NCBI GenBank assembly: GCA_964035575.1
Contig: OZ037849.1
Coordinates: 1-64,000, forward strand
Length of the DNA stretch: 64,000 nt
Direction: 5' to 3'
Source: Rhynchopus sp. YZ270_cl-10
Lineage: Eukaryota > Euglenozoa > Diplonemea > Diplonemida > Diplonemidae
Part shown: piece after piece, positions 10,606 to 23,800 of the stretch
Numbering within the stretch: position 1 is the stretch's first letter
How the letters are laid out: every line of letters begins with the position of its first letter
Notes under the pieces: model-generated
What the model was told of the DNA's origin: nothing
Seen by the model: the letters and a program-made list of their open reading frames with translations, nothing else
Databases searched by the model: none
Translations under genes and position numbers: made by a program

Positions 10606-10650
<45 letters not shown>

Positions 10651-10935
10651 AAATACCTCTAAACTATACCATCTTGCTACAGTTTATAACACGTTACTAT
10701 AATCAATTACTCTGTACATATTAATCACTCATGTCAGCTGTATTCATAATAATTCACGGCGGAGCAAAATGCCTCATACCCACCCCATCATGCCTCATGC
10801 ATGCTTTTCCGTGCCATTCAGGTTCTCCAGTGAATTTTAGGTTACATTGCGTGTTTACATATCATTACTCATACCTTAATCGCATCAACACAAAGTAGGT
10901 ATAACCAAACCACATATTAGCGAGCTTTCTTCTTG
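8672..10935 (+). repeat. Composite repeat element, copy 3
   Basis: Same as 2047-4310 shifted by 6625 bp, with equal landmark spacing and no difference noticed. Hairpins lie at 8686-8708, 8731-8753 and 8771-8795. No gene recognised; the frames at 9332-9631 and 9965-10147 repeat those of copy 1. Confidence 0.87.
10600..10660 (-). mobile_element. 40-T tail-only retroinsertion with target-site duplication, copy 3
   Basis: The T run spans 10610-10649, again exactly 40 T counting the shared base, between two GAAATACCTCT copies. Confidence 0.75.
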
Positions 10936-11331
10936 TGCGGGTTTGCGGGTTTGCGGGTTTGCGGGTTTGCGGGTTTGCGGGTTTGCGGGTTTGCGGGTTT
11001 GCGGGTTTGCGGGTTTGCGGGTTTGCGGGTTTGCGGGTTTGCGGGTTTGCGGGTTTGCGGGTTTGCGGGTTTGCGGGTTTGCGGGTTTGCGGGTTTGCGG
11101 GTTTGCGGGTTTGCGGGTTTGCGGGTTTGCGGGTTTGCGGGTTTGCGGGTTTGCGGGTTTGTTTGCGGGTTTGCGGGTTTACGGGTTTGCGGGTTTGCGG
11201 GTTTGCGGGTTTGCGGGTTTGCGGGTTTGCGGGTTTGCGGGTTTGCGGGTTTGCGGGTTTACGGGTTTGCGGGTTTGCGGGTTTACGGGTTTGCGGGTTT
11301 GCGGGTTTGCGGGTTTGCGGGTTTGCGGGTT
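10936..11331 (+). repeat. 8-bp tandem array (GCGGGTTT)n, array 4
   Basis: About 49 units joining element copy 3 to the 571-bp satellite. An irregular unit (GGGTTTGTTTGCGGG) sits near 11157-11171, and GGGTTTAC variants occur near 11181, 11261 and 11285. The array ends exactly at the TCTAATTATTACGGG start of the first alpha module. Confidence 0.96.
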
Positions 11332-11523
11332 TCTAATTATTACGGGTTTGCGGGGTCGTAAATGGGGAGTCTCCCAAGTGCCAAGTTTGCGTCGTCCGAG
11401 CAAGTCTGATGTGATTCTCCGGTAGACTGCTGCCGAGAAACGGGGTGATGTTTTGGGTTCAGTGTGGTTGACAAGTGTTTAATACCTAAAATGTGTGTGG
11501 CAGTTTTATACAGCCAGTAGGTA
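11332..11523 (+). repeat. Alpha module (192 bp) of the 571-bp monomer, first copy
   Basis: Starts TCTAATTATTACGGGTTTGC and ends CAGCCAGTAGGTA. The 5' ~150 bp are related to the 5' part of unit A and beta (shared TTACGGGTTTG, TCTCCGGTAGACTG, and GAGAAACGGGGT against CCAAAAACGACGT). The last ~40 bp, from ACCTAAAAT on, resemble their 3' end. It therefore looks like a 379-bp monomer that lost ~187 internal bases, including the conserved 123-bp box. Confidence 0.8.
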
Positions 11524-11726
11524 TCCAGTTATTACGGGTTTGAGGGGTCGTAAACGGTCGCTTCCCAGGGTCACTTGGAATAGACAGACCTTGCATATCT
11601 GACATGATTCTCTGATAGAGTGGGGCCCAAAAACGACGTGGCGTACCGGGTGTGCCAGTCCTGGGCATCTGGCGATATTTAAAAATTGAAAATGGATATA
11701 AATACCCTATGCTACCGTGTACTATG

Positions 11727-11735
11727 TATAAAATA
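11727..11735 (+). promoter_or_regulatory. TATA-like string in beta (possible satellite promoter)
   Basis: TATAAAATA followed by GCCGT is kept in both satellite families (unit A at about 1838-1846) and repeats in every 571-bp monomer about 15-20 bp upstream of the conserved box. A second TATAAATA lies ~30 bp upstream in beta only. A role in transcription is inferred from the string alone, and AT-rich sequence yields such strings by chance. Confidence 0.2.
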
Positions 11736-11748
11736 GCCGTGAAATTTC

Positions 11749-11871
11749 GCCACATTTAACCACAACTACTCAAAACATCAAATCTGTTGCTTTAATGGAC
11801 TCAGAGAGCATTTTTATAACCTGGACATGGGGGTCAGATTCCATGTTAGAGCACCTAAAATTTTGTCAAAA
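11749..11871 (+). other. Conserved 123-bp box shared by beta and unit A, first copy
   Basis: From GCCACATTTAACCACAAC to TTTTGTCAAAA. I count 7 mismatches and no gap against unit A 1860-1982. The rest of the two 379-bp monomers differs far more. It is absent from alpha. It could be a protein-binding or chromatin-organising segment, or a tract of local gene conversion. Confidence 0.6.
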
Positions 11872-14800
11872 AGAAAATTTCCACTATTTGTGCCTCTCTG
11901 TATCTAATTATTACGGGTTTGCGGGGTCGTAAATGGGGAGTCTCCCAAGTGCCAAGTTTGCGTCGTCCGAGCAAGTCTGATGTGATTCTCCGGTAGACTG
12001 CTGCCGAGAAACGGGGTGATGTTTTGGGTTCAGTGTGGTTGACAAGTGTTTAATACCTAAAATGTGTGTGGCAGTTTTATACAGCCAGTAGGTATCCAGT
12101 TATTACGGGTTTGAGGGGTCGTAAACGGTCGCTTCCCAGGGTCACTTGGAATAGACAGACCTTGCATATCTGACATGATTCTCTGATAGAGTGGGGCCCA
12201 AAAACGACGTGGCGTACCGGGTGTGCCAGTCCTGGGCATCTGGCGATATTTAAAAATTGAAAATGGATATAAATACCCTATGCTACCGTGTACTATGTAT
12301 AAAATAGCCGTGAAATTTCGCCACATTTAACCACAACTACTCAAAACATCAAATCTGTTGCTTTAATGGACTCAGAGAGCATTTTTATAACCTGGACATG
12401 GGGGTCAGATTCCATGTTAGAGCACCTAAAATTTTGTCAAAAAGAAAATTTCCACTATTTGTGCCTCTCTGTATCTAATTATTACGGGTTTGCGGGGTCG
12501 TAAATGGGGAGTCTCCCAAGTGCCAAGTTTGCGTCGTCCGAGCAAGTCTGATGTGATTCTCCGGTAGACTGCTGCCGAGAAACGGGGTGATGTTTTGGGT
12601 TCAGTGTGGTTGACAAGTGTTTAATACCTAAAATGTGTGTGGCAGTTTTATACAGCCAGTAGGTATCCAGTTATTACGGGTTTGAGGGGTCGTAAACGGT
12701 CGCTTCCCAGGGTCACTTGGAATAGACAGACCTTGCATATCTGACATGATTCTCTGATAGAGTGGGGCCCAAAAACGACGTGGCGTACCGGGTGTGCCAG
12801 TCCTGGGCATCTGGCGATATTTAAAAATTGAAAATGGATATAAATACCCTATGCTACCGTGTACTATGTATAAAATAGCCGTGAAATTTCGCCACATTTA
12901 ACCACAACTACTCAAAACATCAAATCTGTTGCTTTAATGGACTCAGAGAGCATTTTTATAACCTGGACATGGGGGTCAGATTCCATGTTAGAGCACCTAA
13001 AATTTTGTCAAAAAGAAAATTTCCACTATTTGTGCCTCTCTGTATCTAATTATTACGGGTTTGCGGGGTCGTAAATGGGGAGTCTCCCAAGTGCCAAGTT
13101 TGCGTCGTCCGAGCAAGTCTGATGTGATTCTCCGGTAGACTGCTGCCGAGAAACGGGGTGATGTTTTGGGTTCAGTGTGGTTGACAAGTGTTTAATACCT
13201 AAAATGTGTGTGGCAGTTTTATACAGCCAGTAGGTATCCAGTTATTACGGGTTTGAGGGGTCGTAAACGGTCGCTTCCCAGGGTCACTTGGAATAGACAG
13301 ACCTTGCATATCTGACATGATTCTCTGATAGAGTGGGGCCCAAAAACGACGTGGCGTACCGGGTGTGCCAGTCCTGGGCATCTGGCGATATTTAAAAATT
13401 GAAAATGGATATAAATACCCTATGCTACCGTGTACTATGTATAAAATAGCCGTGAAATTTCGCCACATTTAACCACAACTACTCAAAACATCAAATCTGT
13501 TGCTTTAATGGACTCAGAGAGCATTTTTATAACCTGGACATGGGGGTCAGATTCCATGTTAGAGCACCTAAAATTTTGTCAAAAAGAAAATTTCCACTAT
13601 TTGTGCCTCTCTGTATCTAATTATTACGGGTTTGCGGGGTCGTAAATGGGGAGTCTCCCAAGTGCCAAGTTTGCGTCGTCCGAGCAAGTCTGATGTGATT
13701 CTCCGGTAGACTGCTGCCGAGAAACGGGGTGATGTTTTGGGTTCAGTGTGGTTGACAAGTGTTTAATACCTAAAATGTGTGTGGCAGTTTTATACAGCCA
13801 GTAGGTATCCAGTTATTACGGGTTTGAGGGGTCGTAAACGGTCGCTTCCCAGGGTCACTTGGAATAGACAGACCTTGCATATCTGACATGATTCTCTGAT
13901 AGAGTGGGGCCCAAAAACGACGTGGCGTACCGGGTGTGCCAGTCCTGGGCATCTGGCGATATTTAAAAATTGAAAATGGATATAAATACCCTATGCTACC
14001 GTGTACTATGTATAAAATAGCCGTGAAATTTCGCCACATTTAACCACAACTACTCAAAACATCAAATCTGTTGCTTTAATGGACTCAGAGAGCATTTTTA
14101 TAACCTGGACATGGGGGTCAGATTCCATGTTAGAGCACCTAAAATTTTGTCAAAAAGAAAATTTCCACTATTTGTGCCTCTCTGTATCTAATTATTACGG
14201 GTTTGCGGGGTCGTAAATGGGGAGTCTCCCAAGTGCCAAGTTTGCGTCGTCCGAGCAAGTCTGATGTGATTCTCCGGTAGACTGCTGCCGAGAAACGGGG
14301 TGATGTTTTGGGTTCAGTGTGGTTGACAAGTGTTTAATACCTAAAATGTGTGTGGCAGTTTTATACAGCCAGTAGGTATCCAGTTATTACGGGTTTGAGG
14401 GGTCGTAAACGGTCGCTTCCCAGGGTCACTTGGAATAGACAGACCTTGCATATCTGACATGATTCTCTGATAGAGTGGGGCCCAAAAACGACGTGGCGTA
14501 CCGGGTGTGCCAGTCCTGGGCATCTGGCGATATTTAAAAATTGAAAATGGATATAAATACCCTATGCTACCGTGTACTATGTATAAAATAGCCGTGAAAT
14601 TTCGCCACATTTAACCACAACTACTCAAAACATCAAATCTGTTGCTTTAATGGACTCAGAGAGCATTTTTATAACCTGGACATGGGGGTCAGATTCCATG
14701 TTAGAGCACCTAAAATTTTGTCAAAAAGAAAATTTCCACTATTTGTGCCTCTCTGTATCTAATTATTACGGGTTTGCGGGGTCGTAAATGGGGAGTCTCC

Positions 14801-17800
14801 CAAGTGCCAAGTTTGCGTCGTCCGAGCAAGTCTGATGTGATTCTCCGGTAGACTGCTGCCGAGAAACGGGGTGATGTTTTGGGTTCAGTGTGGTTGACAA
14901 GTGTTTAATACCTAAAATGTGTGTGGCAGTTTTATACAGCCAGTAGGTATCCAGTTATTACGGGTTTGAGGGGTCGTAAACGGTCGCTTCCCAGGGTCAC
15001 TTGGAATAGACAGACCTTGCATATCTGACATGATTCTCTGATAGAGTGGGGCCCAAAAACGACGTGGCGTACCGGGTGTGCCAGTCCTGGGCATCTGGCG
15101 ATATTTAAAAATTGAAAATGGATATAAATACCCTATGCTACCGTGTACTATGTATAAAATAGCCGTGAAATTTCGCCACATTTAACCACAACTACTCAAA
15201 ACATCAAATCTGTTGCTTTAATGGACTCAGAGAGCATTTTTATAACCTGGACATGGGGGTCAGATTCCATGTTAGAGCACCTAAAATTTTGTCAAAAAGA
15301 AAATTTCCACTATTTGTGCCTCTCTGTATCTAATTATTACGGGTTTGCGGGGTCGTAAATGGGGAGTCTCCCAAGTGCCAAGTTTGCGTCGTCCGAGCAA
15401 GTCTGATGTGATTCTCCGGTAGACTGCTGCCGAGAAACGGGGTGATGTTTTGGGTTCAGTGTGGTTGACAAGTGTTTAATACCTAAAATGTGTGTGGCAG
15501 TTTTATACAGCCAGTAGGTATCCAGTTATTACGGGTTTGAGGGGTCGTAAACGGTCGCTTCCCAGGGTCACTTGGAATAGACAGACCTTGCATATCTGAC
15601 ATGATTCTCTGATAGAGTGGGGCCCAAAAACGACGTGGCGTACCGGGTGTGCCAGTCCTGGGCATCTGGCGATATTTAAAAATTGAAAATGGATATAAAT
15701 ACCCTATGCTACCGTGTACTATGTATAAAATAGCCGTGAAATTTCGCCACATTTAACCACAACTACTCAAAACATCAAATCTGTTGCTTTAATGGACTCA
15801 GAGAGCATTTTTATAACCTGGACATGGGGGTCAGATTCCATGTTAGAGCACCTAAAATTTTGTCAAAAAGAAAATTTCCACTATTTGTGCCTCTCTGTAT
15901 CTAATTATTACGGGTTTGCGGGGTCGTAAATGGGGAGTCTCCCAAGTGCCAAGTTTGCGTCGTCCGAGCAAGTCTGATGTGATTCTCCGGTAGACTGCTG
16001 CCGAGAAACGGGGTGATGTTTTGGGTTCAGTGTGGTTGACAAGTGTTTAATACCTAAAATGTGTGTGGCAGTTTTATACAGCCAGTAGGTATCCAGTTAT
16101 TACGGGTTTGAGGGGTCGTAAACGGTCGCTTCCCAGGGTCACTTGGAATAGACAGACCTTGCATATCTGACATGATTCTCTGATAGAGTGGGGCCCAAAA
16201 ACGACGTGGCGTACCGGGTGTGCCAGTCCTGGGCATCTGGCGATATTTAAAAATTGAAAATGGATATAAATACCCTATGCTACCGTGTACTATGTATAAA
16301 ATAGCCGTGAAATTTCGCCACATTTAACCACAACTACTCAAAACATCAAATCTGTTGCTTTAATGGACTCAGAGAGCATTTTTATAACCTGGACATGGGG
16401 GTCAGATTCCATGTTAGAGCACCTAAAATTTTGTCAAAAAGAAAATTTCCACTATTTGTGCCTCTCTGTATCTAATTATTACGGGTTTGCGGGGTCGTAA
16501 ATGGGGAGTCTCCCAAGTGCCAAGTTTGCGTCGTCCGAGCAAGTCTGATGTGATTCTCCGGTAGACTGCTGCCGAGAAACGGGGTGATGTTTTGGGTTCA
16601 GTGTGGTTGACAAGTGTTTAATACCTAAAATGTGTGTGGCAGTTTTATACAGCCAGTAGGTATCCAGTTATTACGGGTTTGAGGGGTCGTAAACGGTCGC
16701 TTCCCAGGGTCACTTGGAATAGACAGACCTTGCATATCTGACATGATTCTCTGATAGAGTGGGGCCCAAAAACGACGTGGCGTACCGGGTGTGCCAGTCC
16801 TGGGCATCTGGCGATATTTAAAAATTGAAAATGGATATAAATACCCTATGCTACCGTGTACTATGTATAAAATAGCCGTGAAATTTCGCCACATTTAACC
16901 ACAACTACTCAAAACATCAAATCTGTTGCTTTAATGGACTCAGAGAGCATTTTTATAACCTGGACATGGGGGTCAGATTCCATGTTAGAGCACCTAAAAT
17001 TTTGTCAAAAAGAAAATTTCCACTATTTGTGCCTCTCTGTATCTAATTATTACGGGTTTGCGGGGTCGTAAATGGGGAGTCTCCCAAGTGCCAAGTTTGC
17101 GTCGTCCGAGCAAGTCTGATGTGATTCTCCGGTAGACTGCTGCCGAGAAACGGGGTGATGTTTTGGGTTCAGTGTGGTTGACAAGTGTTTAATACCTAAA
17201 ATGTGTGTGGCAGTTTTATACAGCCAGTAGGTATCCAGTTATTACGGGTTTGAGGGGTCGTAAACGGTCGCTTCCCAGGGTCACTTGGAATAGACAGACC
17301 TTGCATATCTGACATGATTCTCTGATAGAGTGGGGCCCAAAAACGACGTGGCGTACCGGGTGTGCCAGTCCTGGGCATCTGGCGATATTTAAAAATTGAA
17401 AATGGATATAAATACCCTATGCTACCGTGTACTATGTATAAAATAGCCGTGAAATTTCGCCACATTTAACCACAACTACTCAAAACATCAAATCTGTTGC
17501 TTTAATGGACTCAGAGAGCATTTTTATAACCTGGACATGGGGGTCAGATTCCATGTTAGAGCACCTAAAATTTTGTCAAAAAGAAAATTTCCACTATTTG
17601 TGCCTCTCTGTATCTAATTATTACGGGTTTGCGGGGTCGTAAATGGGGAGTCTCCCAAGTGCCAAGTTTGCGTCGTCCGAGCAAGTCTGATGTGATTCTC
17701 CGGTAGACTGCTGCCGAGAAACGGGGTGATGTTTTGGGTTCAGTGTGGTTGACAAGTGTTTAATACCTAAAATGTGTGTGGCAGTTTTATACAGCCAGTA

Positions 17801-20800
17801 GGTATCCAGTTATTACGGGTTTGAGGGGTCGTAAACGGTCGCTTCCCAGGGTCACTTGGAATAGACAGACCTTGCATATCTGACATGATTCTCTGATAGA
17901 GTGGGGCCCAAAAACGACGTGGCGTACCGGGTGTGCCAGTCCTGGGCATCTGGCGATATTTAAAAATTGAAAATGGATATAAATACCCTATGCTACCGTG
18001 TACTATGTATAAAATAGCCGTGAAATTTCGCCACATTTAACCACAACTACTCAAAACATCAAATCTGTTGCTTTAATGGACTCAGAGAGCATTTTTATAA
18101 CCTGGACATGGGGGTCAGATTCCATGTTAGAGCACCTAAAATTTTGTCAAAAAGAAAATTTCCACTATTTGTGCCTCTCTGTATCTAATTATTACGGGTT
18201 TGCGGGGTCGTAAATGGGGAGTCTCCCAAGTGCCAAGTTTGCGTCGTCCGAGCAAGTCTGATGTGATTCTCCGGTAGACTGCTGCCGAGAAACGGGGTGA
18301 TGTTTTGGGTTCAGTGTGGTTGACAAGTGTTTAATACCTAAAATGTGTGTGGCAGTTTTATACAGCCAGTAGGTATCCAGTTATTACGGGTTTGAGGGGT
18401 CGTAAACGGTCGCTTCCCAGGGTCACTTGGAATAGACAGACCTTGCATATCTGACATGATTCTCTGATAGAGTGGGGCCCAAAAACGACGTGGCGTACCG
18501 GGTGTGCCAGTCCTGGGCATCTGGCGATATTTAAAAATTGAAAATGGATATAAATACCCTATGCTACCGTGTACTATGTATAAAATAGCCGTGAAATTTC
18601 GCCACATTTAACCACAACTACTCAAAACATCAAATCTGTTGCTTTAATGGACTCAGAGAGCATTTTTATAACCTGGACATGGGGGTCAGATTCCATGTTA
18701 GAGCACCTAAAATTTTGTCAAAAAGAAAATTTCCACTATTTGTGCCTCTCTGTATCTAATTATTACGGGTTTGCGGGGTCGTAAATGGGGAGTCTCCCAA
18801 GTGCCAAGTTTGCGTCGTCCGAGCAAGTCTGATGTGATTCTCCGGTAGACTGCTGCCGAGAAACGGGGTGATGTTTTGGGTTCAGTGTGGTTGACAAGTG
18901 TTTAATACCTAAAATGTGTGTGGCAGTTTTATACAGCCAGTAGGTATCCAGTTATTACGGGTTTGAGGGGTCGTAAACGGTCGCTTCCCAGGGTCACTTG
19001 GAATAGACAGACCTTGCATATCTGACATGATTCTCTGATAGAGTGGGGCCCAAAAACGACGTGGCGTACCGGGTGTGCCAGTCCTGGGCATCTGGCGATA
19101 TTTAAAAATTGAAAATGGATATAAATACCCTATGCTACCGTGTACTATGTATAAAATAGCCGTGAAATTTCGCCACATTTAACCACAACTACTCAAAACA
19201 TCAAATCTGTTGCTTTAATGGACTCAGAGAGCATTTTTATAACCTGGACATGGGGGTCAGATTCCATGTTAGAGCACCTAAAATTTTGTCAAAAAGAAAA
19301 TTTCCACTATTTGTGCCTCTCTGTATCTAATTATTACGGGTTTGCGGGGTCGTAAATGGGGAGTCTCCCAAGTGCCAAGTTTGCGTCGTCCGAGCAAGTC
19401 TGATGTGATTCTCCGGTAGACTGCTGCCGAGAAACGGGGTGATGTTTTGGGTTCAGTGTGGTTGACAAGTGTTTAATACCTAAAATGTGTGTGGCAGTTT
19501 TATACAGCCAGTAGGTATCCAGTTATTACGGGTTTGAGGGGTCGTAAACGGTCGCTTCCCAGGGTCACTTGGAATAGACAGACCTTGCATATCTGACATG
19601 ATTCTCTGATAGAGTGGGGCCCAAAAACGACGTGGCGTACCGGGTGTGCCAGTCCTGGGCATCTGGCGATATTTAAAAATTGAAAATGGATATAAATACC
19701 CTATGCTACCGTGTACTATGTATAAAATAGCCGTGAAATTTCGCCACATTTAACCACAACTACTCAAAACATCAAATCTGTTGCTTTAATGGACTCAGAG
19801 AGCATTTTTATAACCTGGACATGGGGGTCAGATTCCATGTTAGAGCACCTAAAATTTTGTCAAAAAGAAAATTTCCACTATTTGTGCCTCTCTGTATCTA
19901 ATTATTACGGGTTTGCGGGGTCGTAAATGGGGAGTCTCCCAAGTGCCAAGTTTGCGTCGTCCGAGCAAGTCTGATGTGATTCTCCGGTAGACTGCTGCCG
20001 AGAAACGGGGTGATGTTTTGGGTTCAGTGTGGTTGACAAGTGTTTAATACCTAAAATGTGTGTGGCAGTTTTATACAGCCAGTAGGTATCCAGTTATTAC
20101 GGGTTTGAGGGGTCGTAAACGGTCGCTTCCCAGGGTCACTTGGAATAGACAGACCTTGCATATCTGACATGATTCTCTGATAGAGTGGGGCCCAAAAACG
20201 ACGTGGCGTACCGGGTGTGCCAGTCCTGGGCATCTGGCGATATTTAAAAATTGAAAATGGATATAAATACCCTATGCTACCGTGTACTATGTATAAAATA
20301 GCCGTGAAATTTCGCCACATTTAACCACAACTACTCAAAACATCAAATCTGTTGCTTTAATGGACTCAGAGAGCATTTTTATAACCTGGACATGGGGGTC
20401 AGATTCCATGTTAGAGCACCTAAAATTTTGTCAAAAAGAAAATTTCCACTATTTGTGCCTCTCTGTATCTAATTATTACGGGTTTGCGGGGTCGTAAATG
20501 GGGAGTCTCCCAAGTGCCAAGTTTGCGTCGTCCGAGCAAGTCTGATGTGATTCTCCGGTAGACTGCTGCCGAGAAACGGGGTGATGTTTTGGGTTCAGTG
20601 TGGTTGACAAGTGTTTAATACCTAAAATGTGTGTGGCAGTTTTATACAGCCAGTAGGTATCCAGTTATTACGGGTTTGAGGGGTCGTAAACGGTCGCTTC
20701 CCAGGGTCACTTGGAATAGACAGACCTTGCATATCTGACATGATTCTCTGATAGAGTGGGGCCCAAAAACGACGTGGCGTACCGGGTGTGCCAGTCCTGG

Positions 20801-23800
20801 GCATCTGGCGATATTTAAAAATTGAAAATGGATATAAATACCCTATGCTACCGTGTACTATGTATAAAATAGCCGTGAAATTTCGCCACATTTAACCACA
20901 ACTACTCAAAACATCAAATCTGTTGCTTTAATGGACTCAGAGAGCATTTTTATAACCTGGACATGGGGGTCAGATTCCATGTTAGAGCACCTAAAATTTT
21001 GTCAAAAAGAAAATTTCCACTATTTGTGCCTCTCTGTATCTAATTATTACGGGTTTGCGGGGTCGTAAATGGGGAGTCTCCCAAGTGCCAAGTTTGCGTC
21101 GTCCGAGCAAGTCTGATGTGATTCTCCGGTAGACTGCTGCCGAGAAACGGGGTGATGTTTTGGGTTCAGTGTGGTTGACAAGTGTTTAATACCTAAAATG
21201 TGTGTGGCAGTTTTATACAGCCAGTAGGTATCCAGTTATTACGGGTTTGAGGGGTCGTAAACGGTCGCTTCCCAGGGTCACTTGGAATAGACAGACCTTG
21301 CATATCTGACATGATTCTCTGATAGAGTGGGGCCCAAAAACGACGTGGCGTACCGGGTGTGCCAGTCCTGGGCATCTGGCGATATTTAAAAATTGAAAAT
21401 GGATATAAATACCCTATGCTACCGTGTACTATGTATAAAATAGCCGTGAAATTTCGCCACATTTAACCACAACTACTCAAAACATCAAATCTGTTGCTTT
21501 AATGGACTCAGAGAGCATTTTTATAACCTGGACATGGGGGTCAGATTCCATGTTAGAGCACCTAAAATTTTGTCAAAAAGAAAATTTCCACTATTTGTGC
21601 CTCTCTGTATCTAATTATTACGGGTTTGCGGGGTCGTAAATGGGGAGTCTCCCAAGTGCCAAGTTTGCGTCGTCCGAGCAAGTCTGATGTGATTCTCCGG
21701 TAGACTGCTGCCGAGAAACGGGGTGATGTTTTGGGTTCAGTGTGGTTGACAAGTGTTTAATACCTAAAATGTGTGTGGCAGTTTTATACAGCCAGTAGGT
21801 ATCCAGTTATTACGGGTTTGAGGGGTCGTAAACGGTCGCTTCCCAGGGTCACTTGGAATAGACAGACCTTGCATATCTGACATGATTCTCTGATAGAGTG
21901 GGGCCCAAAAACGACGTGGCGTACCGGGTGTGCCAGTCCTGGGCATCTGGCGATATTTAAAAATTGAAAATGGATATAAATACCCTATGCTACCGTGTAC
22001 TATGTATAAAATAGCCGTGAAATTTCGCCACATTTAACCACAACTACTCAAAACATCAAATCTGTTGCTTTAATGGACTCAGAGAGCATTTTTATAACCT
22101 GGACATGGGGGTCAGATTCCATGTTAGAGCACCTAAAATTTTGTCAAAAAGAAAATTTCCACTATTTGTGCCTCTCTGTATCTAATTATTACGGGTTTGC
22201 GGGGTCGTAAATGGGGAGTCTCCCAAGTGCCAAGTTTGCGTCGTCCGAGCAAGTCTGATGTGATTCTCCGGTAGACTGCTGCCGAGAAACGGGGTGATGT
22301 TTTGGGTTCAGTGTGGTTGACAAGTGTTTAATACCTAAAATGTGTGTGGCAGTTTTATACAGCCAGTAGGTATCCAGTTATTACGGGTTTGAGGGGTCGT
22401 AAACGGTCGCTTCCCAGGGTCACTTGGAATAGACAGACCTTGCATATCTGACATGATTCTCTGATAGAGTGGGGCCCAAAAACGACGTGGCGTACCGGGT
22501 GTGCCAGTCCTGGGCATCTGGCGATATTTAAAAATTGAAAATGGATATAAATACCCTATGCTACCGTGTACTATGTATAAAATAGCCGTGAAATTTCGCC
22601 ACATTTAACCACAACTACTCAAAACATCAAATCTGTTGCTTTAATGGACTCAGAGAGCATTTTTATAACCTGGACATGGGGGTCAGATTCCATGTTAGAG
22701 CACCTAAAATTTTGTCAAAAAGAAAATTTCCACTATTTGTGCCTCTCTGTATCTAATTATTACGGGTTTGCGGGGTCGTAAATGGGGAGTCTCCCAAGTG
22801 CCAAGTTTGCGTCGTCCGAGCAAGTCTGATGTGATTCTCCGGTAGACTGCTGCCGAGAAACGGGGTGATGTTTTGGGTTCAGTGTGGTTGACAAGTGTTT
22901 AATACCTAAAATGTGTGTGGCAGTTTTATACAGCCAGTAGGTATCCAGTTATTACGGGTTTGAGGGGTCGTAAACGGTCGCTTCCCAGGGTCACTTGGAA
23001 TAGACAGACCTTGCATATCTGACATGATTCTCTGATAGAGTGGGGCCCAAAAACGACGTGGCGTACCGGGTGTGCCAGTCCTGGGCATCTGGCGATATTT
23101 AAAAATTGAAAATGGATATAAATACCCTATGCTACCGTGTACTATGTATAAAATAGCCGTGAAATTTCGCCACATTTAACCACAACTACTCAAAACATCA
23201 AATCTGTTGCTTTAATGGACTCAGAGAGCATTTTTATAACCTGGACATGGGGGTCAGATTCCATGTTAGAGCACCTAAAATTTTGTCAAAAAGAAAATTT
23301 CCACTATTTGTGCCTCTCTGTATCTAATTATTACGGGTTTGCGGGGTCGTAAATGGGGAGTCTCCCAAGTGCCAAGTTTGCGTCGTCCGAGCAAGTCTGA
23401 TGTGATTCTCCGGTAGACTGCTGCCGAGAAACGGGGTGATGTTTTGGGTTCAGTGTGGTTGACAAGTGTTTAATACCTAAAATGTGTGTGGCAGTTTTAT
23501 ACAGCCAGTAGGTATCCAGTTATTACGGGTTTGAGGGGTCGTAAACGGTCGCTTCCCAGGGTCACTTGGAATAGACAGACCTTGCATATCTGACATGATT
23601 CTCTGATAGAGTGGGGCCCAAAAACGACGTGGCGTACCGGGTGTGCCAGTCCTGGGCATCTGGCGATATTTAAAAATTGAAAATGGATATAAATACCCTA
23701 TGCTACCGTGTACTATGTATAAAATAGCCGTGAAATTTCGCCACATTTAACCACAACTACTCAAAACATCAAATCTGTTGCTTTAATGGACTCAGAGAGC

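Larger units (their letters stand above)
11524..11902 (+). repeat. Beta module (379 bp) of the 571-bp monomer, first copy
   Basis: Starts TCCAGTTATTACGGGTTTG and ends GCCTCTCTGTA, with exactly the length of unit A and clear homology to it. The conserved box (11749-11871) is nearly identical to unit A 1860-1982, while the upstream ~225 bp have diverged strongly. It contains TATA-like strings just before the box. Confidence 0.9.

Noticed and set aside
11524-11902. CENP-B box in the beta module
   Set aside because: I looked for the TTCG..A..CGGG pattern on both strands and found no adequate match.
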